A stretch of 48,427 bases of DNA from Ectothiorhodospiraceae bacterium (GCA_003552625.1 PUNM01000155.1:1-48427), one strand, 5' to 3'. Positions 8,110-17,062 are shown, counted from the stretch's first letter. Notes: generated by a model not told the origin, from the sequence alone. Program-made: numbers and translations.

Positions 8110-8694
8110 ATGACCGAATATTTGCTCCTGCTTATCGGCATCGCCCTGGTCAACAACGTGGTACTGACCCAATTCCTGGGGCTGTGCCCTTTTATGGGCG
8201 TCTCCAACCGCTTGGACACCGCACTCGGCATGGGGCTGGCCACCACCTTCGTCCTCACCCTCGCCGCCGGCTTTGGGTGGCTGATCGAGCACGCCCTGCT
8301 TCAGCCGCTGGAGCTGGAGTTCTTGCGCATCCTCAGCTTCATCCTGGTGATCGCTGGCACAGTGCAATTCACGGAGATGGCCATCGCCCGAATCAGCCCC
8401 GCGCTACACCGGGTGCTGGGGCTTTTCCTGCCCCTGATTACAACCAATTGCGCGGTCCTCGGCGTTGCACTGCTCAACATCCAGGAGGCGCACACGTTGA
8501 CCCAGAGCCTGTTCTTCGGCGTCGGTGCCGCCCTTGGCTTCACCCTGGTGCTGGTTCTGTTCGCCGGGCTGCGCGAGCGCCTGGCAACCGCGGCCGTGCC
8601 AGAAGCCTTTGCCGGCGCTCCGATCGGATTCGTGGTGGCCGGCTTGCTGTCGATGGCGTTCATGGGCCTGACCGGCCTACCGGAGGGAGGATAA
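8110..8694 (+). CDS. rnfA: Electron transport complex subunit RnfA
   Basis: Integral membrane subunit of the Rnf complex (ferredoxin:NAD oxidoreductase coupled to an ion gradient). It is 194 residues with six hydrophobic segments. Cysteines in FLGLCPFMG and TTNCAVLG are the conserved pair that, with those of RnfE, hold an Fe-S centre inside the membrane (family knowledge). An in-frame ATG exists 21 codons upstream, but it lies in the sigma-54 promoter and adds an arginine-rich non-membrane stretch, so the [10 protein letters not shown] start is chosen. It is the first gene of rnfABCDGEH; rnfB begins 4 bases after its stop. Confidence 0.96.
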   Translation: MTEYLLLLIGIALVNNVVLTQFLGLCPFMGVSNRLDTALGMGLATTFVLTLAAGFGWLIEHALLQPLELEFLRILSFILVIAGTVQFTEMAIARISPALHRVLGLFLPLITTNCAVLGVALLNIQEAHTLTQSLFFGVGAALGFTLVLVLFAGLRERLATAAVPEAFAGAPIGFVVAGLLSMAFMGLTGLPEGG

Positions 8695-8698
8695 GCGC

Positions 8699-9244
8699 AT
8701 GATCTACGCCGCGATGATGGTCCTCACTGGTCTCGCTGTGCTCGTCGGCGGGCTGCTTGCGCTCGCCTACCACTACCTCCGCCCTCCGCCGGATGAAACC
8801 GCCGAGCAAGTAGCCGCCCTGCTTCCCGGGACCAATTGCGGACAGTGCGGCCTGCCCGGCTGCAACGTCGGCGCGCAGGCCGTAGCCGCCGGAGAGCTCC
8901 CGGCGGACTTCTGTCCCCCGGGCGGTCGCGCCGTGGCCGAGGCCATCGCTGAGGTCACCGGCCAGGCGCTGCCCACCGGCGCGGATGACGGGATTCGCCG
9001 GGTTGCCCAGGTCACTCGGGAGGAGCAGTGCACCGGGTGCCTGAAGTGCATCAAGGCCTGCCCGACCGACGCCGTCATCGGACTGCCCAACCATGTCCAC
9101 GGCGTTCTTCCGGATGCCTGCTCAGGTTGCCGGGCGTGCCTCGACGTCTGTGAGTCCGGAGCCCTGGAGATGGTGGAGGCGCCGGTAACTCTGGCCAACT
9201 GGCGCTGGCCACTGCCACGGGAGGGAATCGATCGTGCTGCTTAA
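8699..9244 (+). CDS. rnfB: Electron transport complex Fe-S subunit RnfB
   Basis: Iron-sulfur subunit that receives or delivers electrons at ferredoxin. It has 181 residues. An N-terminal membrane anchor (about 5-27) is followed by a Fe-S (Fer4_21-type) domain with CGQCGLPGC. Two ferredoxin-type 4Fe-4S motifs come next, CTGCLKCIKACP and CSGCRACLDVCE. The cysteine content and order are complete for a proteobacterial RnfB. The start follows GGAGGA and its end overlaps the rnfC GTG start by 11 bases. Confidence 0.96.
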   Translation: MIYAAMMVLTGLAVLVGGLLALAYHYLRPPPDETAEQVAALLPGTNCGQCGLPGCNVGAQAVAAGELPADFCPPGGRAVAEAIAEVTGQALPTGADDGIRRVAQVTREEQCTGCLKCIKACPTDAVIGLPNHVHGVLPDACSGCRACLDVCESGALEMVEAPVTLANWRWPLPREGIDRAA

Positions 9245-10805
9245 TCGCCCTCGCCTGATCCGCGGTGGCGTGCGCACCGAAGCACGTAAGCAGCCCACGG
9301 CTGATTGTCCGCTGGAGCCGGTGCGCCCGCGCGGCCGCCTCTACCTGTCGCTCGGCCAGCACATCGGACGACCCGCTCTGCCGGTGGTAACGCCCGGCGA
9401 GCCGGTAGCCCGCGGACAGCGGATCGGCCGCGCCGACGGGGCCCTCTCGGCCCATGTCCATGCACCAACCTCCGGGCGCGTTGCGGCGATTACCCGCCAT
9501 GTGGCACCGCACCCCTCCGGGCTCCCCGTGCTCACCGTGGTCATCGAGGCTGACGGTGCCGGGCGCTGGGAAGACGACTTGCCCGAGCCGTTCACCGGGG
9601 CAGCCGGTCAGTTGCCCCCCCGAGTGATCGCTGAGCGTGTGGCCGACGCTGGGATCGTTGGCCTTGGCGGTGCCGCCTTCCCGGCAGCGGTCAAGCTCGA
9701 CCCGGAGCAGCCGGTGACAACGCTGATCCTCAACGGTGGCGAATGTGAGCCGTATCTGACCTGCGACGACCGGCTCATGCGCGAACGGGCTGCCGGACTG
9801 ATCGACGGTGCCGGCTTGATTGCGCACGCCCTGGGGGCCGCGCGAATCGCTGTCGGCATCGAAGACAACAAGCGCGAGGCCATCCACGCTGTTCGCCATG
9901 CAGCCGAGAAACTGGACCCACGGGTCGAGGTTACGCCGGTCCCCAGCCTCTGGCCCCAGGGGTCCGAGAAGCACTTGATCTACGCCCTGACCGGTCGCGA
10001 GGTACCAGCCGGTGCGCGGGCCGGCGACATCGGCGTCGTTGTCCACAACGTCGGGACGGCTTACGCCGTCCATCGAGCGATCCGCCACGGCCACCCCCTG
10101 ATCAGCCGTCCGGTTACGGTCGGCGGGGGCGCTGTCGCCGAGCCGGGCAATTTCGAAGTGCCCCTCGGCCTTCCCTTCCAGGAGCTGCTCGAACACGCCG
10201 GCGGGCTGACAGAAGCTCCGGAACGTGTTCTCGCCGGCGGTCCCATGATGGGCCCCGTGGTCTCTTTGGAAGCCGCCGTCGCCAAGGGAACCAACGGCGT
10301 CATCGCCCTGACCGCTGATGAGGTCCGCGAGGCTCGTGAGCACCCCTGTATTCGCTGCGGCCAGTGCGTGGACGCCTGCCCCATGGGTTTGATGCCTTTC
10401 GAGATCGCCAACCGGGCGGCCCGCGACGATCTCGACGGAGCCGCTGCGCACGGCCTGATGGACTGCTTGACCTGCGGCTCCTGCGCCTACGTTTGCCCAG
10501 CCGGGCGCCCCCTCGTCCAGCTCATGCATTACGCCCGCGGCCAACGCGCTGAACAGGCCGCGGCTGCCGAGCGAGCGGATTTGCAGCGGCGTCTTGCCGA
10601 GCAGCGCGCTGAACGTCAGCGCCGGGAAGCCGAGCGCAAGCGGGCGAAGGCAGCGGCGCGCAAGCAGCAACGGCAAACCCCGGCGAGCGACGGCGGGAAG
10701 GCGCCCGCCCAAGGGCAGGAGGCCAGCAGTGACAAGCAGCCGTCGAAGGACTCGGCGGATGCCCCAAAGACGAGCGCCACTACGAATGAGGAGCCGCCGT
10801 CATGA
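9234..10805 (+). CDS. rnfC: Electron transport complex subunit RnfC
   Basis: Soluble, membrane-associated subunit that binds NADH and FMN and carries two 4Fe-4S clusters. The 523-residue protein has the glycine-rich GLGGAAFPAAVKL segment and NGGECEPYLTCD of the complex I NuoF-like fold. The 4Fe-4S motifs CIRCGQCVDACP and CLTCGSCAYVCP follow. The last roughly 90 residues are an Arg/Ala/Gln-rich, probably coiled-coil tail ending in a Ser/Pro/Lys-rich stretch, as in many gammaproteobacterial RnfC. The start is GTG with GGGAGGG nearby. The end overlaps rnfD as ATGA. Confidence 0.95.
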   Translation: MLLNRPRLIRGGVRTEARKQPTADCPLEPVRPRGRLYLSLGQHIGRPALPVVTPGEPVARGQRIGRADGALSAHVHAPTSGRVAAITRHVAPHPSGLPVLTVVIEADGAGRWEDDLPEPFTGAAGQLPPRVIAERVADAGIVGLGGAAFPAAVKLDPEQPVTTLILNGGECEPYLTCDDRLMRERAAGLIDGAGLIAHALGAARIAVGIEDNKREAIHAVRHAAEKLDPRVEVTPVPSLWPQGSEKHLIYALTGREVPAGARAGDIGVVVHNVGTAYAVHRAIRHGHPLISRPVTVGGGAVAEPGNFEVPLGLPFQELLEHAGGLTEAPERVLAGGPMMGPVVSLEAAVAKGTNGVIALTADEVREAREHPCIRCGQCVDACPMGLMPFEIANRAARDDLDGAAAHGLMDCLTCGSCAYVCPAGRPLVQLMHYARGQRAEQAAAAERADLQRRLAEQRAERQRREAERKRAKAAARKQQRQTPASDGGKAPAQGQEASSDKQPSKDSADAPKTSATTNEEPPS

Positions 10806-11875
10806 GCGACCCCGTCGCCGGGCCGCATATCCGCCCGCCCCTGAGCCTGCCGGCACTGATGGGACAGGTCGTGCTGGCCACTGCGCCAGCGACACTCTTC
10901 AGCGTCTGGCTTTACGGGTGGCCCGCCTTCAACCTGCTGCTCATCACGCTAGCCACAGCGCTCGCTGCGGAGGCACTCTGCCTGCGCGCTTCGGGCCGAT
11001 CGGTGCGCACCAACCTCGGCGACGGTTCGGCATTCGTCGCCGGATGGATCCTGGCCATGAGCCTGCCGCCCTGGGCACCTTGGTGGATCGGCGTAACGGG
11101 CGGACTCCTCGCTGTCATCGTCGGCAAGGGCATCTTCGGTGGCACCGGGCAGAACCTCTTCAATCCGGCGATGGTCGCCCGTGTGGGCCTGCTGATCGCC
11201 TTCCCGGTCGAGATGACGCGCTGGGTCGAGCCTGCGCCACTGGGCAGTAGCGAAGCGCCCGGCTTCCTGGAGGGGCTGCGGGTCACATTCACCGGGGCCG
11301 CCGATTGGGACGCGATCAGCAGCGCGACCACCCTCGATGCCACAAGAGCGGCGACCCAGGAGGGTGAGCCGGTGATGAGCGGACTGCCCGGCGACTACGA
11401 ACCCATCGCCGCCCTGCTCGGCTTCACGCCCGGAAGCCTGGCGGAAGGCTCGGCACTGCTCCTCGCCCTGGGCGGTCTCTACCTGATCGTCCGCCGCGTG
11501 ATCCCCTGGGAGATTCCGCTGGTGCTTCTCGGGACGCTGGCGCTGCTATCGAGTATCGGCCATCTGCTGAATCCCGAACGCTACACGGACGCCAGCGTCC
11601 ACCTGCTCAGCGGCTCGAGCCTGCTCGCCGCCTTTTTCATCGCCACGGACCCGACCACGTCCCCCGCCACAAGAGCGGGAAGGGCCGTTTTTGCCGCCGG
11701 CTGCGCCGCGGTGATCTGGGTCGTGCGTACATACGGCGGCTACCCCGAGGCGACCGCGTTCGCAGTACTGCTCATGAACGCCGCCACGCCGCTGATCGAT
11801 CATTGGATTCGCCCGCGCGTCTATGGTCGAACCCGCCGTGGTCTTGCGCTGCCCACGGAGCAGGAGCCGCGATGA
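10802..11875 (+). CDS. rnfD: Electron transport complex subunit RnfD
   Basis: Membrane subunit carrying a covalent FMN. It has 357 residues with about ten hydrophobic helices. The flavinylation motif is visible as ISSATTLDATR (S-x-A-T pattern, Thr linked to FMN by phosphoester). FGGTGQNLFNPAMV is the conserved block shared with NqrB. The ATG overlaps the rnfC stop, and the stop overlaps the rnfG ATG, both as ATGA, so the three genes are coupled. Confidence 0.95.
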   Translation: MSDPVAGPHIRPPLSLPALMGQVVLATAPATLFSVWLYGWPAFNLLLITLATALAAEALCLRASGRSVRTNLGDGSAFVAGWILAMSLPPWAPWWIGVTGGLLAVIVGKGIFGGTGQNLFNPAMVARVGLLIAFPVEMTRWVEPAPLGSSEAPGFLEGLRVTFTGAADWDAISSATTLDATRAATQEGEPVMSGLPGDYEPIAALLGFTPGSLAEGSALLLALGGLYLIVRRVIPWEIPLVLLGTLALLSSIGHLLNPERYTDASVHLLSGSSLLAAFFIATDPTTSPATRAGRAVFAAGCAAVIWVVRTYGGYPEATAFAVLLMNAATPLIDHWIRPRVYGRTRRGLALPTEQEPR

Positions 11876-12570
11876 GCACACCGCAGACACCGAGCTATCA
11901 GCAACGCCCCGCCTACCCGATAGCCCTGCTCGGCAGCGTGGCACTGCTCTGCAGCACCGCTTTGGTTATTGCTGACCTGCAGACACGCGATGCAATCGAG
12001 CAGGCCCGGGAACGCGAACTGGGTGCCCAGCTGGCGGCGGTAACCCCAGCACGCGACGCCGAGCAAGCGCCTCTGGAGCATGAGCGCACCGTTCGTTTCA
12101 ACGACCAACGCCATCGCACCTGGCAGCTGCAGCACGACGGCGAAGTGATCGCTGTGGCGGTAGAGAGTGAGGCAAAGGGGTACGGCGGACCCATCCGCGT
12201 TCTTGTCGGCATCGACCCGGAAGGCACGATCCAGGCCGCTCGGGTGCTCGAACACCGGGAGACACCGGGGCTCGGCGATGACATCGAGGCAGAGCGCTCC
12301 GACTGGATCGACGCTTTCGAGGGGCGCTCCCTGACGAACCCCCCAGAAGACGACTGGGCCGTGAAGCGGGACAACGGCGCCTTCGATCAGCTAACCGGCG
12401 CAACCATTACCCCGCGCGCTGTCGTTGAAGCGGTCCACCAGGCCCTCAAGGCGTTCGAAGCGCATCAGGAGGTTCTGCTCGACCCGATGCCCCCGACTGA
12501 GAGCGCCAGCCGCCCGCCTACAGATTCAGATCGACAGACCAGCCGAGGAGACTCCCGCTATGGCGGCTGA
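11872..12570 (+). CDS. rnfG: Electron transport complex subunit RnfG
   Basis: Subunit with one N-terminal membrane helix (about residues 17-35) and a domain that carries a second covalent FMN on the far side of the membrane. It is 232 residues. QLTGATITPRAVV contains the flavinylation threonine (S/T-G-A-T). GYGGPIRVLVGID and HRETPGLGD are conserved in RnfG/NqrC. The ATG at 11872 with CAGGAG upstream is preferred to a frame extension inside rnfD. The last 25 residues are hydrophilic and variable. Confidence 0.95.
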   Translation: MSTPQTPSYQQRPAYPIALLGSVALLCSTALVIADLQTRDAIEQARERELGAQLAAVTPARDAEQAPLEHERTVRFNDQRHRTWQLQHDGEVIAVAVESEAKGYGGPIRVLVGIDPEGTIQAARVLEHRETPGLGDDIEAERSDWIDAFEGRSLTNPPEDDWAVKRDNGAFDQLTGATITPRAVVEAVHQALKAFEAHQEVLLDPMPPTESASRPPTDSDRQTSRGDSRYGG

Positions 12571-13306
12571 CTCCGAACCTGTTGCAGGCACTTCGCCGAC
12601 CGGGCCGCTTGATGGACACGCCCCGGATGCGGATCCCCGCACCTTCCAGCCCAGCGTCTGGGGACGGATCGCCCGCGACGGCCTGTGGGAGAACAATGTC
12701 GTGTTCGCCCAGTTGCTGGCGTTGTGCCCCTTGCTTGCGGTCACGACGACGGCGACCAACGGGCTCGGCCTCGGGATTGCCACCCTCTTCGTCATGGTCG
12801 CCGCAGCGTTCCTCGTCTCAAGCCTGCGTGGGCTGATTACCGATCCGGTTCGAATACCGGTCTTTATCCTCCTCATCGCCACCCTGGTCACCCTGGTGGA
12901 TCTCGTGATGGAGGCTTATCTCAACCCGCTTTACCAGGCCTTGGGGCTGTTCATCCCTTTGATCGTCACCAATTGCGCGATCCTCGGTCGCGCCGAGGTC
13001 TTTGCTTCCCGCCGTCCGGTGGGCGAGGCCGTCTTCGATGGCCTGATGATGGGGTTTGGCTTCACTGCGGTCCTCGTTGCCCTGGGTGCCGTACGCGAGT
13101 TATTGGGTGCAGGAACGCTCTTTGATCAGGCGAGCCTGCTTCTCGGTGACGCTTTCGCTACCCTGGAGATCACCGTCTGGGAGGCACACCCGGGATTCCT
13201 GCTCATGACGCTTCCACCCGGCGGTTTTATCGCCCTCGGATTCCTGATGGCGGGAAAACGGATGCTGGATCGGCGCCGCGCGGCCACCGCCAGCCGATCG
13301 CCGTAA
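12560..13306 (+). CDS. rnfE: Electron transport complex subunit RnfE
   Basis: Integral membrane partner of RnfA, 248 residues with six hydrophobic segments after a hydrophilic N-terminus of about 45 residues. Cysteines in LLALCPLLAVT and VTNCAILGRAE match those of RnfA and complete the intramembrane Fe-S site. The ATG at 12560 follows GAGGAG and overlaps the rnfG end by 11 bases; a longer in-frame extension into rnfG is rejected. The N-terminal extension is longer than in E. coli RsxE, an oddity of unknown meaning. Confidence 0.95.
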   Translation: MAADSEPVAGTSPTGPLDGHAPDADPRTFQPSVWGRIARDGLWENNVVFAQLLALCPLLAVTTTATNGLGLGIATLFVMVAAAFLVSSLRGLITDPVRIPVFILLIATLVTLVDLVMEAYLNPLYQALGLFIPLIVTNCAILGRAEVFASRRPVGEAVFDGLMMGFGFTAVLVALGAVRELLGAGTLFDQASLLLGDAFATLEITVWEAHPGFLLMTLPPGGFIALGFLMAGKRMLDRRRAATASRSP

Positions 13307-13334
13307 TCAGGAGACAGAGGGAGGATCGTGCGTT

Positions 13335-13631
13335 ATGGCAGAACACCAAGAGCGTCCGACGATCACCGTCTCCGTGGCGTTCGTGGCCGACGGGGAGACC
13401 TTCTGGCGCGAGTTCCGCGTACCGCCCGGGACCACAGTGATCGAGGCTGTGGAACGCAGCGGCGTCCTTCAACGCTTCCCCGACTGGGATCTCGACTCCC
13501 TGAAACTGGGTATCTTCGCCAAGCCGGTCAAGGCAGACCGCCCCCTCGAAGACGGTGATCGCATTGAACTCTGCCGGCCGCTACGCGCCACCACGCACGA
13601 CGCGCACAATGAGACGGGCGATTCCGGCTGA
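13335..13631 (+). CDS. rnfH: RnfH family protein (ubiquitin-like beta-grasp)
   Basis: A 98-residue protein of the RnfH/UPF0125 family, which has a ubiquitin-like beta-grasp fold. Recognisable parts are ITVSVAFV at the start, the PPGTTVIEAVERSG turn, LKLGIFAKPVKADRPLEDGDRIELCRPL, and a hydrophilic tail. Its function is not settled; it is often the last gene of nitrogen-fixation-linked rnf operons. The start ATG at 13335 lies 28 bases after rnfE with GGAGG upstream. Confidence 0.93.
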   Translation: MAEHQERPTITVSVAFVADGETFWREFRVPPGTTVIEAVERSGVLQRFPDWDLDSLKLGIFAKPVKADRPLEDGDRIELCRPLRATTHDAHNETGDSG

Positions 13632-13645
13632 TGTATGGAACAAAC

Positions 13646-13700
13646 GCCTATGCGGCGGATAGGCTGGGGCCAGATAGGGGTGAGCGCACGGCTCGCTCAC
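13646..13700 (+). repeat. Two adjacent small inverted repeats between rnfH and rseC
   Basis: GCCTAT (13646-13651) pairs with ATAGGC (13659-13664) across a 7-base loop. GTGAGCG (13680-13686) pairs with CGCTCAC (13694-13700), also across 7 bases. No T tract follows either, so they are not ordinary intrinsic terminators. They could be mRNA processing or stability structures between the rnf genes and rseC. Confidence 0.5.
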
Positions 13701-13731
13701 GCTCGGTACCAAGCATCGGAGGCAACCTGAA

Positions 13732-14202
13732 ATGACTGATTGCCTGGAACGCGAAGCCGTGGTTCACGAAATCCGCGGGGGGCAGGCCCGGGTCCACGCA
13801 GACCGGCTCAGCGCTTGCGGAAGCTGCAGTGTCCGCGGAGGCTGCGGCGCACAACTGCTCGATCGTCACCGCACGGATCAGGGCGTATGGGTCGATAATA
13901 CGATCGGCGCCCGGGTCGGCGACCCCGTCCTGCTCAGCATCCCCAGCGGCCAACTTCTCGCCGGCGCCCTCGGCGTCTACCTGATCCCGCTGGCCGGCCT
14001 ACTCCTCGGCAGCCTTATTGCTGAGACCCTGCTCGGCGCAGCGCCCGCTGGCGTTGCCGCGGGGGCGGGGGTCGGGTTGGCGGGCGGCCTGGTTGCCACC
14101 CGCTGGCTTTTCCGCAAGCGTGGCCCGGGTCGCCTGAGCCTTCGACCGAACCCAAGCACTCCCCCCTTCGTACCGCGCGACCCCAAAGGCACCACGGATT
14201 AA
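13732..14202 (+). CDS. RseC/MucC-type protein (SoxR-reducing / sigma-E related)
   Basis: A 156-residue protein of the RseC family. It has a short N-terminal cytoplasmic domain with clustered cysteines (CGSCSVRGGCG, plus one at residue 4), two hydrophobic helices (about 78-98 and 101-121, rich in Gly/Ala/Leu), and a basic Pro-rich tail. RseC-type proteins work with the Rsx/Rnf complex in reducing SoxR in E. coli and modulate sigma-E; here the gene sits 100 bases after rnfH, without the rpoE genes. This context suggests a redox partner or regulator of Rnf (inference). GGAGG precedes the ATG. Confidence 0.85.
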   Translation: MTDCLEREAVVHEIRGGQARVHADRLSACGSCSVRGGCGAQLLDRHRTDQGVWVDNTIGARVGDPVLLSIPSGQLLAGALGVYLIPLAGLLLGSLIAETLLGAAPAGVAAGAGVGLAGGLVATRWLFRKRGPGRLSLRPNPSTPPFVPRDPKGTTD

Positions 14203-14510
14203 GTGCGGGAGCGATCGCGCATGGGCACGTACTCGTAAACACCGGCGCGACGACTGTTGGCGGGTGCCGCGCTGGTTGCGTCCAGATCCGCATCCGACTC
14301 GATGGGAACCGTTTCACGCCGGGGATAGACGGGCTCCCATCGCTGCCCGATAGCGACGAAGCCCACCGGGGCCACCCCTCGGCCGACGCAGCGGCCACGC
14401 TGGCGCCACCGCTCCGCGGTATCCAGCTCCTCGGGCAGCGGCGGTTCATCACCGCTGCCATCCGGCAGCCGATACCGCGGCAGAATCGGGGTCTCGTCGG
14501 TTTCGATCAT
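14199..14510 (-). CDS. Hypothetical protein, unrecognised
   Basis: A 103-residue frame convergent with rseC, overlapping its end by 4 bases, and downstream of pnp on the same strand. The product is hydrophilic and has no membrane segment or signal peptide. Its central part GRCVGRGVAPVGFVAIGQRWEP looks structured; the ends are acidic (start) and Ser/Arg-rich (finish). The ATG at 14508-14510 has only a weak ribosome binding site. I recognise no family. Reading frame and codon use are like the neighbours, so it is probably real. Confidence 0.5.
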   Translation of the reverse strand: MIETDETPILPRYRLPDGSGDEPPLPEELDTAERWRQRGRCVGRGVAPVGFVAIGQRWEPVYPRRETVPIESDADLDATSAAPANSRRAGVYEYVPMRDRSRT

Positions 14511-14554
14511 GGCTCGGGGTTGCCTCGGACGAGGCGATGCGGGGAGGAGGGACT

Positions 14555-14587
14555 CACGGAAGGGCGGGCCCGCGCCCCCCTTCCGTG
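14555..14587. terminator. Strong hairpin downstream of pnp, without T tract
   Basis: CACGGAAGGG (14555-14564) pairs with CCCTTCCGTG (14578-14587), a perfect 10-bp stem with a GC-rich loop. It begins 23 bases after the pnp stop. No run of T follows on the minus strand, so it may end transcription poorly or instead protect the pnp 3' end. Confidence 0.55.
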
Positions 14588-14609
14588 CAGCAGTATGATG
14601 GAGGCGCGG

Positions 14610-16721
14610 TTACTCCTCCTCGACCGCCTTCATGGACAGCCGGATGCGCCCCTGACGATCCACCTCAAGGACCTTCACACGGACCGCATCGCCCTCAGAG
14701 AGCTCGTCGGCCACGTTCTCGACCCGGTTATTGGAGATCTGGGAAATGTGCACCAGTCCATCGCGACCGGGAAGGATATTCACGAACGCACCGAAGTCCA
14801 TCAGCTTCGCGACCCGACCGTCGTAGATCTTGCCAACCTCGACGTCTGCGGTCAGGAGCTCGATCCGCTTCTTCGCTTCCTCGGCCGCTGCCTTGTCCGC
14901 GGAGGCGATGGTCACCACCCCTTCATCGCTGATGTCGATGTTCGTGCCCGTCTCCTCGGTCAACCCGCGAATCGTGGCCCCGCCCTTGCCGATGACGTCG
15001 CGAATCCGCTCCGGGTCGATCTTCATCGTCAACAGCCGCGGCGCATACTCGGACATCTGCTCCCGCGGCTTGGCGAGCACCTGGTTCATCTGCTCGAGGA
15101 TGTGCAGCCGACCGGAGCGCGCCTGCTCCAGAGCCTTCTCCATGATCTCGCGGGTAATCCCGTCGATCTTGATATCCATCTGCAGCGCCGTCACGCCGTC
15201 GGAACTGCCTGCGACCTTGAAGTCCATATCTCCCAGGTGGTCCTCATCACCGAGAATGTCGGTGAGCACCGCAAAGTCATCCCCCTCCTTGATGAGCCCC
15301 ATGGCGATACCCGCCACCTGCGCCTTGAGCGGCACACCGGCGTCCATAAGCGACAGGGAGGTCCCGCAGACCGTTGCCATGGAGGAGGACCCGTTCGACT
15401 CGGTGATCTCCGAGACGACCCGGATGACGTAGGGGAAATCTTCCTGGCTCGGCATCACTGCCTCGACACCGCGCTTGGCCAGCTTGCCGTGACCAATCTC
15501 GCGGCGTTTCGGCGACCCGATGAACCCGGTTTCTCCCACGCAGTAGGGAGGGAAGTTGTAGTGCAGCATGAACGGCTCGCGCCGTTCCCCCTCAAGGGCG
15601 TCGATCACCTGGGCATCGCGGCCAGTGCCAAGGGTGGTCACCACGATCGCCTGGGTCTCGCCCCGGGTGAAGATCGCCGAGCCGTGGGTACGCGGCAGGA
15701 CCCCGGCCTGAACGTTGAGCGGACGTACCGTGTGGTTGTCGCGCCCGTCGATCCGCGGATTCCCGGCCAGAATGCGCCCGCGGACGATCTTCTTCTCCAG
15801 CCCCTTGAAGGCCTCGCCGACCTCGCCGGCGCTCCAGCCGTCTTCGCTATCCTCATCGGCCAGGGCCTCGATGGCCTTGTCACGCAGGGCCGCCACTTTC
15901 TCCGTGCGCTCCTGCTTGTCGGCCACCTGGTAGGCGCTCTCCAGTTCAGACTGCAGCAACTCCGCGACCCGGCGCTCGAGGGTGTCGTCCTTCTCCGGCG
16001 GCTGCCAGTCCCACCGCGGCTTGCCTGCCTCGGCGGCCATGTCGTTGATAGTGTCGATGGCGACCTGCATCTGCTCATGGCCGTAGAGCACAGCATCGAG
16101 CATGGTGCTCTCGGGCAGCAGGTTCGCTTCAGACTCCACCATGAGCACCGCATCCCGGGTGCCGGCGACAACCAGATCGAGGTCGGATTCCGCCGTCTGC
16201 GTGAAGGTCGGATTGAGCACGAACTGCCCGTTCAGGTACCCCACGCGGCAGGCACCAATCGGTCCCTCGAACGGAATCCCGGACAGAGCGAGGGCTGCTG
16301 AGGTTCCCAGCATGGCGGGCACGTCCGGATCCACTTCATCGTTGAGCGAGAGCACGGTCGCGATCACCTGCACTTCCTGCCGGAAACCCTCCGGGAAGAG
16401 GGGCCGGATCGGCCGATCGATCAGCCTGCAGGTCAGCGTCTCCTTCTCCGACGGGCGCCCCTCGCGCTTGAAGAAACCGCCCGGGATGCGGCCAGCTGCG
16501 TAGGTCCGCTCCTGGTAATTGACCGTCAACGGCAGAAAATCGCGGGCTGCCGCCGGGTCCTTCTTGCCGACCACGGTTACCAGGACGACGGTGTCCGCCA
16601 TGTTGACCACAACGGCCCCATCCGCCTGGCGGGCCATCCCGCCGGTCTCCAGGGTGACCTCGTGCTCCCCGAACTGGAAACTGCGCTTGATCGGGGTCAG
16701 ATTTAGCTGGCTCTCGCTCAT
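14610..16721 (-). CDS. pnp: Polyribonucleotide nucleotidyltransferase (PNPase)
   Basis: Phosphorolytic 3'-5' exoribonuclease of the RNA degradosome. It has 703 residues with the full domain order: RNase PH 1 (about 10-145, with the [14 protein letters not shown] segment), an all-alpha linker, RNase PH 2 (about 320-540, with [10 protein letters not shown] and [12 protein letters not shown]), a KH domain ([20 protein letters not shown]) and a C-terminal S1 domain ([18 protein letters not shown]). It lies 21 bases after rpsO, as in E. coli, where PNPase and RNase III control the shared transcript; I did not find a clear RNase III hairpin in the short gap. Confidence 0.98.
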   Translation of the reverse strand: MSESQLNLTPIKRSFQFGEHEVTLETGGMARQADGAVVVNMADTVVLVTVVGKKDPAAARDFLPLTVNYQERTYAAGRIPGGFFKREGRPSEKETLTCRLIDRPIRPLFPEGFRQEVQVIATVLSLNDEVDPDVPAMLGTSAALALSGIPFEGPIGACRVGYLNGQFVLNPTFTQTAESDLDLVVAGTRDAVLMVESEANLLPESTMLDAVLYGHEQMQVAIDTINDMAAEAGKPRWDWQPPEKDDTLERRVAELLQSELESAYQVADKQERTEKVAALRDKAIEALADEDSEDGWSAGEVGEAFKGLEKKIVRGRILAGNPRIDGRDNHTVRPLNVQAGVLPRTHGSAIFTRGETQAIVVTTLGTGRDAQVIDALEGERREPFMLHYNFPPYCVGETGFIGSPKRREIGHGKLAKRGVEAVMPSQEDFPYVIRVVSEITESNGSSSMATVCGTSLSLMDAGVPLKAQVAGIAMGLIKEGDDFAVLTDILGDEDHLGDMDFKVAGSSDGVTALQMDIKIDGITREIMEKALEQARSGRLHILEQMNQVLAKPREQMSEYAPRLLTMKIDPERIRDVIGKGGATIRGLTEETGTNIDISDEGVVTIASADKAAAEEAKKRIELLTADVEVGKIYDGRVAKLMDFGAFVNILPGRDGLVHISQISNNRVENVADELSEGDAVRVKVLEVDRQGRIRLSMKAVEEE

Positions 16722-16742
16722 CGTGATTACTACCTCTCGCGC

Positions 16743-17012
16743 TTACTTACGGATGCCCAGGCGTTCGATGACGTCCTGATAGCGGCTGCGATCCTTGCGC
16801 TTGAGGTAATCGAGCAGCTTACGGCGTTGGCTGACGAGCTTGAGAAGGCCCTGGCGGGAGTGGTGATCCTGCTTGTGGACCGAGAAATGCTCGGTGAGGT
16901 GCTGGATCCGGGCGGAGAGCAGGGCGATTTGCACCTCCGGCGATCCGGTATCCGAGGGAGACCGCCGAAACTGCTCTACGATCTCCGATTTCTGCTCTGC
17001 ATTGAGTGACAT
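16743..17012 (-). CDS. rpsO: 30S ribosomal protein S15
   Basis: Small-subunit primary binding protein of 16S rRNA, 89 residues, the usual length. Conserved blocks are [41 protein letters not shown] and the basic C-terminus. The ATG at 17010-17012 follows CAGGAG. Its own promoter at 17063-17092 gives a leader of about 45 bases starting with a 6-bp hairpin, a position where S15 autoregulation acts in other bacteria. It is followed closely by pnp. Confidence 0.98.
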   Translation of the reverse strand: MSLNAEQKSEIVEQFRRSPSDTGSPEVQIALLSARIQHLTEHFSVHKQDHHSRQGLLKLVSQRRKLLDYLKRKDRSRYQDVIERLGIRK

Positions 17013-17043
17013 GTAAATACTCCTGACCTATGCGCTCATTCTG

Positions 17044-17059
17044 GCCCTTTAAGAAGGGC
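17044..17059 (-). promoter_or_regulatory. Hairpin at the 5' end of the rpsO leader
   Basis: GCCCTT and AAGGGC form a perfect 6-bp stem with a 4-base loop. From the predicted promoter, transcription would start at or within a base or two of this hairpin. It could be part of an S15-binding leader or a 5' stabiliser. Confidence 0.4.
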
Positions 17060-17062
17060 GAT

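Noticed and set aside
9075-10712. Long minus-strand frame (545 codons) opposite rnfC
   Set aside because: Antisense shadow; rnfC has all cofactor motifs and the opposite product has none.
12425-12559. N-terminal extension of RnfE by 45 residues
   Set aside because: It lies inside rnfG in another frame, is Arg-rich and unlike RnfE; the ATG at 12560 has GAGGAG upstream.
14520-16301. Long open frame (593 codons) on the plus strand opposite pnp
   Set aside because: It mirrors the codon pattern of pnp; high third-position GC keeps antisense frames open. The product has no recognisable domain and pnp is certain.
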